Shown one piece after another: positions 1 through 9,002 of a DNA stretch of 64,000 nt. The number at the start of each line of letters is the position of its first letter. The first letter of the stretch is position 1. Source of the DNA: SLRI01 sp942491185 (GTDB lineage Bacteria; Pseudomonadota; Alphaproteobacteria; Geminicoccales; Geminicoccaceae); NCBI GenBank assembly GCA_942491185.1, contig CALOAB010000015.1, forward strand, positions 1 to 64,000, written 5' to 3'. The notes under the pieces were generated by a model. The model did no database searches, was not told the origin of the DNA, and saw only the letters and a program-made list of their open reading frames with translations. The translations under genes were made by a program, and so were the position numbers.

Positions 1-699
1 ATCTTCGGCATCTCCAAGGGCGGCTTCGGCGGCGGGCTCGGCCTCGCCGCCGTGCCCTTGATGGCGCTGGTCGTCGCGCCGTCGACCGCGGCCGGGATCA
101 TGCTGCCGCCGCTGATCCTCATGGACCTGATCGGCGTCTGGGCCTATCGCCGCCGCTTCGACCGGCGCATCGTCAAGGCCATGCTGCCGGGCGCGCTCAT
201 CGGCATCGCGATCGCCGGGCTCGCCTTCGGCTATCTCAACGACGACGTCGTCCGGGTGCTGCTCGGCCTCATCGCCTCGGGCTTCGCGGCGGACTATTTC
301 CTCCGCGCCAAGGCCACCCAGGCGGCGAAGCCGCATCGGCCGGGGCCTGCTGCCTTCTGGGGCGGCGTTGCCGGCTTCACCAGCACCGTGGCGCATTCCG
401 GCGGGCCACCGGCCAACATCTATCTGTTGCCGCTGAAGCTCGACAAATCGATCTTCGTGGGCTCGATGATCATCCTCTTCGCACTGATCAACGCCGCCAA
501 GGTCGTGCCCTACGCCATGCTCGGCCTGTTCTCGCCGGCCAACCTCCTGGCCTCGCTCACCCTGGCCCCGGTCGCCGCCATCGGCATGCTCGCCGGCATC
601 TGGCTGCACGACAAGGTGAACCAGGTGCTGTTCTACCGGCTCTGCTACGTCTTCGTCCTGCTCACCGGGCTCAAGCTCGTCCATGACGGGCTCTTCTGA
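1..699 (+). CDS. TauE/SafE family sulfite-exporter-like permease (5' partial)
   Basis: The reading frame is open from base 1, so the N-terminus lies outside the window; 232 residues remain. The visible protein opens with a Gly-rich ISKGGFGGGLG-type segment and continues as alternating hydrophobic helices and short polar loops. A second Gly-rich stretch (VAHSGGPPANIYLLPLKL) sits near the middle. This twin pattern is typical of TauE/SafE (DUF81) inner-membrane permeases, which are linked to export of sulfite, sulfoacetate and other organic anions. The substrate cannot be told from sequence. It ends about 150 bp before the SARP-type regulator on the same strand. Confidence 0.85.
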   Translation: MFGISKGGFGGGLGLAAVPLMALVVAPSTAAGIMLPPLILMDLIGVWAYRRRFDRRIVKAMLPGALIGIAIAGLAFGYLNDDVVRVLLGLIASGFAADYFLRAKATQAAKPHRPGPAAFWGGVAGFTSTVAHSGGPPANIYLLPLKLDKSIFVGSMIILFALINAAKVVPYAMLGLFSPANLLASLTLAPVAAIGMLAGIWLHDKVNQVLFYRLCYVFVLLTGLKLVHDGLF

Positions 700-847
700 C
701 GGCACACGACTCGACGCGAGATCTTCCGCCTCCTGCAGAACACCGCTGTGTGACCCCGATTACGGTCCACGCCCACCCATCGTCCTATGCCGAATGCAGC
801 CAGTCGGCGAATCCGGTCGGCTGCTCGAGACGAGGGACGACGCGCTC

Positions 848-2158
848 ATGACCAACCAGAAACGCTCCTGCGCCCGCCTCCACCTCTTCGGCCCGCTGCG
901 CCTGCTGGCAGCCGACGGCACGGACGTGACCCCACGCGGCCAGAAGGCACGCGGGCTCCTGGCCATGCTGGCACTGGCACGCGACGGCCGGCTCACCCGG
1001 GCAACCGCCGCCGCTCGCCTCTGGAGCGCCAGCCACGACGCCAAGGCCAATCTCCGGCAATGCCTGCGCGAGCTGCGCGCCGCGCTCGGCGCCGCGGATG
1101 CCGGCCTGCTGCAGGCCGACGACCAGACCCTGGTCCTCGACTGCCAGCGCCTCGCCATCGACGTGCGCGATCTCGACGCCGGCGGTGCCGACCCCACCTT
1201 CGACCTCGGCAGCGTCGACGATGATTGCCTGCTCCGCGACATCCAGATCGCCGATCCGGCCTTCGACGACTGGTTGACGCCCGAGCGGGCCCGTGCTCGT
1301 GACCTTTTGCATCATGGGCTCGAGGCCCACGCGGAGGCCTGCCTGGCCCAGGGCGAGCAGGCTGAGGCTCTGCGCTGGGCGACCCGCCTGATCGGCTTCG
1401 ATCCGACACTTGAGAGTGCGTATCGCGTCCTGATGCGTGCCCATGCCGATCAGGGCAACCGCTCGCTGGCCCTGCGCCAGTTCGAGATCTGCCGCGAGCG
1501 GCTGGCCACCGAGCTCGGCGTCGGCCTGAGCGAGGCGACCCTGGCGCTCCGTGCACTGATCGCCCGACCGCCCCAGACCGGGCCGGCGACGAAGCCTCGA
1601 GCCGCGCCATCGCCGCTGCCGCGACCCGACACCAACGGCGCCACTCGCATGCCGCAGAGCTGGAGCATCGACTGGCTGGCGCAACACAGCCTGGGTCCGG
1701 CAATCATCTGTGCCGATGACGCCATCCGCGTGGCGCTCTCCCCACTCAGCGTCCTGAGCGACGTCGGCGAAGACCAGATCCACGCGATGATCGTGGGCGA
1801 AGCCATGGCGGCGGCGCTCTCCAGGTTCACCGACCTTGCGGTCATCGATCCGGCTGCGGCGCTCGGCGAGGCCAGCTGCGACGGCTCGATCAGCTACCGC
1901 GTCGACGGCTCCCTCGCCCGGCTCGGCGAGACGCGCCGCCTGACCATCCGGCTGTGGCGCACGCTCGACGGGATGTTGCTCTGGGCCGAACATTTCGCGC
2001 TGGAGGCCTTGTCCTGTGGCGATGCGCTCGACCAGCTGGCGCTGCGCATTGCCGGCCGGCTGGAGGAAGCCGTGCTGTCGCGCGAGCCGCACGAGGCCGC
2101 CCGGCCCGCCGGCATGGCACGGCAGGCCAGCCGCATTGCCGCCAACGCTCCGGCCTGA
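848..2158 (+). CDS. SARP/BTAD-type transcriptional regulator with TolB-like C-terminal domain
   Basis: The 436-residue protein starts at an ATG preceded by a weak purine-rich GAGGGA; the open frame extends further upstream, but the family's winged-helix domain begins just after this ATG. Residues about 10-95 resemble the OmpR-like DNA-binding domain of SARP regulators (LHLFGPLRLLA, then an LRQCLRELR recognition-helix region). Residues about 140-230 form a helical BTAD/TPR domain. A Pro-rich linker leads to residues about 280-400, which resemble the TolB-like amino-terminal domain often attached to such regulators and to cyclases (YRVDGSL, RLTIRLWRTLDG, LWAEHF). It probably acts as a cytoplasmic regulator; its targets are unknown. 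A strong hairpin follows about 70 bp after the stop. Confidence 0.75.
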   Translation: MTNQKRSCARLHLFGPLRLLAADGTDVTPRGQKARGLLAMLALARDGRLTRATAAARLWSASHDAKANLRQCLRELRAALGAADAGLLQADDQTLVLDCQRLAIDVRDLDAGGADPTFDLGSVDDDCLLRDIQIADPAFDDWLTPERARARDLLHHGLEAHAEACLAQGEQAEALRWATRLIGFDPTLESAYRVLMRAHADQGNRSLALRQFEICRERLATELGVGLSEATLALRALIARPPQTGPATKPRAAPSPLPRPDTNGATRMPQSWSIDWLAQHSLGPAIICADDAIRVALSPLSVLSDVGEDQIHAMIVGEAMAAALSRFTDLAVIDPAAALGEASCDGSISYRVDGSLARLGETRRLTIRLWRTLDGMLLWAEHFALEALSCGDALDQLALRIAGRLEEAVLSREPHEAARPAGMARQASRIAANAPA

Positions 2159-2229
2159 ACGCCCGAGCCCGGCGCGCGGGCCATGTGGCACCGCTCCTTC
2201 TCGACCCTCTGCCGGCCGACCGTCACCAA

Positions 2230-2257
2230 GCGGGCCCCTGCTCTGTCAGGGGCCCGC
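2230..2257 (+). terminator. hairpin downstream of the SARP-type gene
   Basis: This is a perfect 11-bp inverted repeat (GCGGGCCCCTG, loop CTCTGT, then its complement) about 70 bp after the regulator's stop codon. It lacks a clear U-tract, so it may work as a weak terminator or as a 3'-end stabiliser. Confidence 0.5.
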
Positions 2258-2415
2258 ACGCATGTTGGCCGCCGGGTACACGCCCGTAATTCGCCTCCGA
2301 GCCGTATCGAGAGAGCATTTTTCACGCTGCCTTTACGCTTCGCCTCACGCTGGCTTCACAACCCTCGGGCAAGCTCCCTTCATCGATGCAACCGGGGCCG
2401 GCAGCGGCACCAATC

Positions 2416-2562
2416 GGGGCCAAGGCCCCACCTCTTCCGTCCCGGCATCGAAGGACCTGCAGGGGCAGCTTCTGCCCCCCGCCTTCGGGTCCTCATGCAG
2501 CAGGGTGTTGCCTCCCTAGATTGGATCCGGCCAGGACGGTGCCGCGGGCCGGATCATTTTTC
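2416..2562 (+). ncRNA. candidate structured RNA ending in an intrinsic terminator
   Basis: This non-coding stretch holds three successive stem-loops. They are GGGGC/GCCCC at about 2416-2429; a two-tier stem at 2453-2492 (GGACC/GGTCC enclosing GGGGCAG-CTT-CTGCCCC); and GATCCGGCC/GGCCGGATC at 2524-2555 followed by ATTTTT. The last has the shape of a rho-independent terminator. With no convincing gene directly upstream, the order suggests either a small RNA or an attenuating leader for the genes at 2620 and 2973. I do not recognise a known riboswitch. The rest of the gap, 2159-2415, contains only the 2230 hairpin. Confidence 0.35.
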
Positions 2563-2619
2563 CCGCAGACAAAGGCAAGCCGCCCACCCGAGGCATTTGA
2601 ACAGCTCGAGGACCGGCCC

Positions 2620-2940
2620 ATGTCGCTTCAGCTGATCGCCGACATCGTCGAGACCTTCAAGACCGCAGGCGCCAGGGCAAGCCCCGGACACATGTCACCG
2701 ATGCTCGCGGTGCTGCAGCTCTCGTATGGCATGCCCGCCTTGGCCAGCGGCGTTGCCGAGCACCCGGTCGTGCCGACCACCAGCCGCCGATCGGCGCTAC
2801 GCCATCGCCCGCCCCGGCCAGCAGCGGCACTTGCGGCCCTCGTTGTCACGATCGCCTCGGGCCTCCTCTCGCCCGCTCCGGCCACGGCCCATGTGGTTCT
2901 CTTTACGGCTGACACGGCTGACACCTTTCGACCTCGCTGA
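2620..2940 (+). CDS. possible small hypothetical protein
   Basis: This is a 106-codon frame with a good ribosome-binding site (GAGGA, 7 nt before ATG), lying between the hairpin region and the peroxidase gene. The middle is Arg/Pro-rich. A hydrophobic Ala/Val/Leu stretch near residues 68-92 could be a membrane segment or a late signal-like region. I do not recognise a family. It ends 32 bp before the peroxidase start, so if real it may be co-transcribed. The composition also fits a chance open frame in GC-rich DNA, hence the low confidence. Confidence 0.25.
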   Translation: MSLQLIADIVETFKTAGARASPGHMSPMLAVLQLSYGMPALASGVAEHPVVPTTSRRSALRHRPPRPAAALAALVVTIASGLLSPAPATAHVVLFTADTADTFRPR

Positions 2941-2972
2941 CCACTCCATCAATAACCCAGGAGGAAACGTCG

Positions 2973-4539
2973 ATGAGCGAACGCATTGTCTGTCATCACG
3001 GCATGGCCAAGGCCAAGGGCTGCACGCACGCGGCCGTCGGCCATTTCTCTCGCCTCTTCCCCGACCTCGACAACCTCGTGCTCACCGAGGACGAGGCCGC
3101 GGCGATCGGCGGTCCCGGCGGCCTGATGCACGATTTCGACGACGACTCGCCGGATAGCGGCGTGCCGGCCGGCTACATCTTCTTCGCCCAGCTGATCGAC
3201 CACGACATCACCTTCGACACGACCAGCGACCTGCGCGGCGAGCCGCTGGAGCCCGAGGCAGGTGGCGAAGCTGCCGAACCTGCGGACCGCCAGCCTCGAT
3301 CTCGACGCGGTCTACGGCTTCGGGCCCGAGGGCAGCCCGCAGATCTACGACGCCGACAACCCGGACTGCCTCGCCATCCACCCCAACGGCTTCGACCTCG
3401 CCCGCTCGCCGTCCGGCACGGCGCTGATCGGCGACCCGCGCAACGACGAGAACATCTTCGTGGCCCAGCTCCAGCTCGTCTTCCACAAGGCCCACAACCG
3501 CTTCTACAACGAGCGCGTGCGCCAGCGGGACATCACCGAGCGCGGCTGGTCGCGCTTCGAGGCCGCCCAGCGCGAGACCCGCTACCACTACCAGTGGATC
3601 GTGCTGTTCGACTTCCTCAAGCGCATCTGCGATCCGACGGTCTTCGCCTTCGCCGCCACCAAGCTGCTCGACAAGAACGCCGAGTTCCCGCTCTGCTACG
3701 GGCTCGACAACCATCACAAGCTCGCCATGCCGGTCGAGTTCTCGACCGCCGCCTACCGCGTCGGCCACGCCATGGTGCGCAACCGCTATGCCGTGAACGG
3801 CGACCTCAAGGATGTCGAGCTGTTCGACGACCGCTTCGGCACCGACGGCTTCACCAGCCTGCCGGAAGAGCTGGTCGTCGACTGGCGGCACCTGCTCGAG
3901 ATGAGCCCGCACGTCCAGCCGCGCATGTCGAAGGCCTTCAACCCGCTGCTCAGCGACGAGCTGCAGGACCTGCCGGTGGTCGACAGCAACAACCCCAACA
4001 ACCGGGCGCTGGCCTTCCGCAACCTGTTGCGCGGCAGTGCGCTCGGCGTGCCGTCGGGCCAGGCCATCGCCGCAGCGCTCAGGGACAAGGGCTACCCGCT
4101 CGACGTCACCGACCTCGAGCTCGACGAGGTCAAGGGCTGGAAGCGGGTCCAGGCGGTCCTCCACAAGGGCGACCACGACCTCGCCGCGGAAACCCCGCTC
4201 TTCTACTACCTGCTGCGCGAGAGCGAGGTGGTGAGCGGCGGCGCCCGCTACGGGCCTTTGGGCTCGGCCATCCTGATGGAGGTCTTCGGCGGCATGCTGC
4301 GGCTCTGCGAGGACAGTTTCCTGCACGCCAAGTACTGGCAGCCCGACGCTTGTGTCACCGGCACCTACACCGGCAACGGCTATGCCCACGACAACGGCAA
4401 GGGCAACGGTCACGCGAAAGGTAACGGTCACGGCAACGGCCACGCCGCCATCGACCACGACCGGCTGGTCAACGACCCCGACTACTACCCGCTACAGCTC
4501 GCCGACCTGGTGCGCTTCGCCATGGGCACGAGCGACTAG
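2973..4539 (+). pseudogene. animal-type haem peroxidase, split by a frameshift
   Basis: The start has a strong AGGAGG-like site. The first about 95 residues contain FFAQLIDHDITFD, the distal motif of animal-type haem peroxidases (Gln, Asp and His near the haem). The frame must then change between about 3240 and 3262. In the next frame the protein continues with an NLRTASLDLDAVYGFGP region, typical of the family, and YRVGHAMV with the proximal His near 3753-3780. It then runs without a break to 4539, and the size fits a complete enzyme once the halves are joined. One extra base near 3250 would explain the break; whether it is biological or a sequencing error cannot be told. Near the C-terminus (about 4370-4445) lies a Gly/Asn/His/Lys-rich low-complexity insert. 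Such enzymes oxidise halides or organic substrates with peroxide. Confidence 0.75.
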
Positions 4540-4548
4540 ACGCCGAGC

Positions 4549-4576
4549 GATCCGGCCCGGGCAACCGGGCCGGATC
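4549..4576 (+). terminator. hairpin after the peroxidase gene
   Basis: This perfect 12-bp stem (GATCCGGCCCGG, loop GCAA, complement) lies 10 bp after the peroxidase stop and only 11 bp from the 3' end of the converging pentapeptide gene, so it could serve both strands. No U-tract follows. Its outer 9 bp are identical to the stem at 2524-2555. Confidence 0.6.
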
Positions 4577-4587
4577 AGCGCCCGCCC

Positions 4588-6677
4588 TCACCGCTTGCCG
4601 AGCACCGGCAGCGGCTCCATGCCCTCGGCGCAGACCCAGGCGTTGTCGCGGATTTGCCGTAGCTCATCTGCCGTCCGCCAGCCGCGGATGAATAATGTCG
4701 TCTGGCTGTAGTCAGGTCGTGCAGCGAGACGCTCCGTCTGGCGCTGCACAAAGGTCTCGGCCGCCTCTTCCTCCCAGCACGACCAGACGAGCTGCTCGCC
4801 GTCTCGGCGTCGCGCGGAAGGTCGTCGGCCGTCCTCTTCCGATCACCTGCGCGAGCTGCGTTTGCGTCAGGTTCTTGCCGCCGGTCTCGGCGAATGGGCC
4901 GGCGAGGGCAAATGTGGCGCCGTCGTCGCCGATCGCCTGCGCGAGCTGCGTTGCGTCCCTTCTTGCCGCGCCGCGGAAAAGCCGCCGATGGGCAGGTCCG
5001 CCCCCTCCAGCCGCGCGGCAGATTCGCGCCAGCGATCGCCCGCCAGCCGCGCCCGCGGAGGTCCGCCCTCCAGCCGCGGCCGCAGAGGTCCGCCCCCTCC
5101 AGCCGCGCCCCGCCGAGGTCCGCCCCCTCCAGCCGCGCCCCGCGGAGGTCCGCCCCCTCCAGCCGCGCCTCGCGGAGGTCCGCCCCCTCCAGCCGCGCCG
5201 AGCGGAGGTCCGCCCCCTCCAGCCGCGCCCGGCCGAGGTCCGCCCCCTCCAGCCGCGCCCGCCGAGGTCCGCCCCTCCAGCCGCGCCCGCGAGGTCCGCC
5301 CCCTCCAGCCGCGCCTCGCGGAGGTCCGCCCCCTCCAGCCGCGCCTCGCTGAGGTCCGCCCCCTCCAGCCGCGCCTCGCTGAGGTCCGCCCCCTCCAGCC
5401 GCGCCCCGAAGAGGTTCGCCCCCTCCAGCCGCGCCTCGCGCAGATCGACGCCGGCGAGAAAGGCGCCGCTTGCGCTGGCATTGCGCAGATCACGCCCGCG
5501 CAGGTCGGGACCTCGGATATTTCGATGAGGCCTTGCGCTCGATCTGCCACTCGTCCTCAAAGGCGTCATCGATCTCGCGAAAGCGCTTAATGCAGGCGCC
5601 GTTTTCGTTGTCTATCCCGAAGTCTCCGCACCAGCGTTGGCGGGCCAACTCCTGATCGGGATGCTCCGGCGTCTCACAGGCATGCTCGGGAATACCAGCA
5701 TCGGCGCACCATTCGACATGGAACCGCCGCCGGGCGATCTCCGGGTCGCGCCAATCATCCGGCTCGATGGCGATCTCGGCGTCGACGAGATTGGCGCGGA
5801 CGAGTAAATGGCGGCTGACCAGTCATCGGGCCAGACGCCATTCGCATTCGTCCTTCGATCCTCGCGAGCAGACGGCAGCATGATGCCACCGCCGGCGCCG
5901 GCACCTGGCGGCAAAAGCGGCAATGAAAACAGCCGGCATGACGATCAGGCACCAGAACAGGACCACCACCAAATAGAGTGCGTGGCTGCCACGCCCCAGC
6001 CAACGTATGATGCGTTCGGTGACGCCCAGCCAGCAGGCTCACGAGAGCCCGGGCCAAACGCAACCGACGCTTCGCCCAGCCGCCAGCACGCGCAAGCGAG
6101 GCGAAGAGCGTGACCAGCAGCGCCCCGGCAATCGCAAGGCTCAGCGCGCATCATGCGCCGGCAGCGAGCGCCACCAGAAGCCGGCGAGCACGAGAGGTGC
6201 GGCCAGCCAGATGACCAGCGCCGTCACCAGACTACCGAGCACGTCCATCGGCCGCTTGGTGGTCGGCCGGTCGGCGCGCCGGCGCAGCGCCCAGTCGTTG
6301 ACCAGCCACGGAAACACCCGATCGCCGAGCTTCGACACGCCGATGTCGGGCGGCGCCTCGGCAAGTGCGTCCCAGAGCTTGAGCAGGAAGACGTGGAAGT
6401 AGGTGTGGAGAATCGCGGCCAAGAGTGCCGCGGTCCAGAAGAACGTCGTCGTCGGGATGGCGATATTGACGATCGGCAGCTGCGTGGACGCCGTGACCGA
6501 GAAGAAATCGACGTCGCGGACGCTGAACAGCGTCAGGCCGATGAAGGCGAGAAAGCCGATCAGCACCAGCCAGGTCGTGCGCGCCGTGGTGGTCAGCGCC
6601 TGGATGCGCTCGAGCGCTATGTCCTCGTCGAGGAACGGCGACTCGGGCGGCGGCCAGTCGAGATCGTCTTCAGTCAT
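4588..6677 (-). pseudogene. membrane-anchored pentapeptide-repeat protein, multiply frameshifted
   Basis: A single gene can be followed leftward across changing frames. An intact N-terminus (6677-6144) holds MTEDDLDWPPPESPF and hydrophobic helices. Further helices (LSLAIAGALLVTLF near 6130; ALYLVVVLFWCLIVMPAVF near 5990) lie in two other frames. Next comes a soluble linker (5815-5535), then repeats of ADLREARLEG type (5530-5000), a DATQLAQAIGDD region (about 4960-4830), and a C-terminus ending PLPVLGKR before TGA at 4588. I count at least six frame breaks plus an in-frame TGA at 5823-5825. Intact relatives, as I recall the family, are membrane proteins with N-terminal helices, pentapeptide quadrilateral helices and a C-terminal WxxxxxELRQIRDNAWVC-like tail. 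The function is unknown. It is either a decayed gene or a locally error-rich sequence; the in-register motifs argue that decay, if real, is recent. Confidence 0.8.
4994..5440 (-). repeat. 30-bp tandem repeats encoding pentapeptide pairs
   Basis: About 14 copies of a 30-bp unit with core GAGGTCCGCCCCCTCCAGCC (plus-strand sense) lie nearly head to tail. On the minus strand each unit encodes two pentapeptides (ADLxE ARLEG). Some units are one or two bases short, for example a five-C run cut to four near 5270, and this destroys the frame. There are no unique spacers, so it is not a CRISPR array. Confidence 0.85.
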
Positions 6678-6750
6678 GCCCGTCTGGCTCTCCGCCCGCA
6701 ATCCTCCTCATACTGCGATACGCCAGAGGCATGGGTCGAGCAAGACGACG

Positions 6751-6780
6751 CCGCGCCGCAGACGGACGTCTGCGGCGCGG
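6751..6780 (-). terminator. intrinsic-type hairpin after phaB
   Basis: A perfect 13-bp stem (CCGCGCCGCAGAC and its complement, 4-nt loop) lies about 50 bp after the phaB stop in its direction of transcription. It is followed by a moderately T-containing CGTCGTCTTGC. It separates phaB from the pentapeptide gene. Confidence 0.65.
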
Positions 6781-6828
6781 GCTGTGGTTCGGCGATGTCC
6801 GTGATGGCGGGCCGAAGCCCGCGCACCA

Positions 6829-7554
<726 letters not shown>

Positions 7555-7622
7555 CGTCATCCTCCCGTTATGCGTTGAACAGCCGCTTGCGCTCAGAGTC
7601 GCAAACGGCAGTGGAAAGTCAA

Positions 7623-7650
7623 CCCGGCCGGCAGCGGACCGCCGGCCGGG
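7623..7650 (-). terminator. hairpin between phaA and phaB
   Basis: A 10-bp perfect stem (CCCGGCCGGC and complement, 8-nt loop) begins 17 bp after the phaA stop and is followed by TTGACTTTCC in the direction of transcription. The TTGACT at 7617-7622 could also serve as a -35 element for phaB, although no good -10 follows at 17 bp. Confidence 0.5.
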
Positions 7651-7667
7651 GTCGAGAGATCAGCTGA

Positions 7668-8840
7668 TCAGCGCTCGAGGCACATGGCGATGCCCATGCC
7701 GCCGCCGATGCAGAGCGTGGCGAGCGCCTTCTTGGCGTCCTGCTTTTGCATCTCGTGCAGGAGTGTCACCAGGATGCGGGCACCAGAGGCACCGATCGGG
7801 TGGCCCAAGGCAATGGCACCACCATTGACGTTGACCTTGTCGGTGTCCCAGCCGAGGTCACGGTTGACCGCGATCGCCTGGGCGGCAAAGGCCTCGTTGG
7901 CCTCGATCAGGTCGAGATCGTCGACCGTCCAGCCGGCCTTCTCGAGCACCTTCTTGGATGCCGGGATGGGACCGGTGCCCATGATCGCCGGATCGACACC
8001 CGCCTGGGCCCATGCCTTGATGCGCGCGAGCGGCGTGAGACCACGCTTCTCGGCCTCGGCAGCGGTCATCAAGACGACGGCGGCAGCGCCATCGTTGATG
8101 CCAGACGCATTGGCGGCCGTGACCGAGCCTTCCTTGTTGAAGGCCGGACGGACCTTCTGCAGGGCCTCGAGGGTGGCGCCAATCCGCGGGAACTCGTCGG
8201 CCTCGAAGACAGTGTCGCCCTTGCGGCTCTTGATCGTGACCGGCACGATCTCGTCCTTGAACTTGCCGGCCTTGATCGCCGCCTCGGCCTTGTTCTGCGA
8301 GCCGAGCGCGAACTTGTCCTGCTCGTCGCGGGTGATCTGCCACTTCTCGGCCACGTTCTCGGCCGTCTGGCCCATGTGGTAGCCCTGGAAGGAGTCGAGC
8401 AGGCCGTCGCGGAGCATGGTGTCCATGAACTCGACGCTGCCCATCTTCGTGCCATTGCGGAGATGTGCCACGTGCGGCGCCTGGCTCATGCTCTCGTGAC
8501 CGCCGGCGATGACGATCGAGCTGTCACCCAGGCTGATCGACTGAGCACCCATGGCCACCGACTTGAGGCCCGAGCCGCACAGCATGTTGACGCCATAGGC
8601 CGGCGACTCGTTCGGAATGCCGGCATGGACCGAGGCCTGACGGGCCGGATTCTGGCCACCACCAGCTGCCAGGATCTGGCCGAGGATGACCTCGGAAACG
8701 TCGCCCGGCTCGAGCTTGGCGCGCTCCAGCACGGCCTCGATCACCGTCTGTCCCAGCTTTTGCGCCGGCAGTGATGCCAGGCTACCGTTGAAGTTGCCGA
8801 CCGCGGTGCGCGCCGCAGCGACAATTACAATGTCGGTCAT
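7668..8840 (-). CDS. phaA: acetyl-CoA C-acetyltransferase (beta-ketothiolase) PhaA
   Basis: This thiolase condenses two acetyl-CoA to acetoacetyl-CoA in the cytoplasm and feeds PhaB. It is 390 residues, the usual size for biosynthetic thiolases. The nucleophilic Cys88 is in NMLCGSGLKS; GGHESMS, GHPIGASGARI (catalytic His) and CIGGGMGIA (second catalytic Cys) are all present. The start at 8840 is chosen because MTDIVIVAAARTAVG is the conserved beginning and AGGGGAA precedes it at suitable spacing; the frame stays open to 8888 but lacks family sequence there. The phaA-phaB order is common in alphaproteobacteria. No polymerase gene phaC is in this window. Confidence 0.95.
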   Translation of the reverse strand: MTDIVIVAAARTAVGNFNGSLASLPAQKLGQTVIEAVLERAKLEPGDVSEVILGQILAAGGGQNPARQASVHAGIPNESPAYGVNMLCGSGLKSVAMGAQSISLGDSSIVIAGGHESMSQAPHVAHLRNGTKMGSVEFMDTMLRDGLLDSFQGYHMGQTAENVAEKWQITRDEQDKFALGSQNKAEAAIKAGKFKDEIVPVTIKSRKGDTVFEADEFPRIGATLEALQKVRPAFNKEGSVTAANASGINDGAAAVVLMTAAEAEKRGLTPLARIKAWAQAGVDPAIMGTGPIPASKKVLEKAGWTVDDLDLIEANEAFAAQAIAVNRDLGWDTDKVNVNGGAIALGHPIGASGARILVTLLHEMQKQDAKKALATLCIGGGMGIAMCLER

Positions 8841-9002
8841 TCGGAGTTCCCCTCGATTCTTGTGTTCTTGCGTGGCGACTGACGCCAACTGTCAGCGAGC
8901 CGAAGCCAGCCTCCCCGCGACTGCCATCAGCTTATAACGATCGGTGGTCGAAACGGCGACCCCCGATAACGCGTTGCAGCAATTCGCCGCAATTCGCCGG
9001 AT

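Noticed and set aside
785..2191. Long minus-strand open frame across the SARP gene
   Set aside because: It is an antisense shadow of GC-rich coding sequence; the plus frame has clear DNA-binding, BTAD and TolB-like domains.
4994..5440. Regular 30-bp repeats that could be taken for a CRISPR array
   Set aside because: The units are contiguous with no unique spacers, and they encode pentapeptide motifs on the minus strand.
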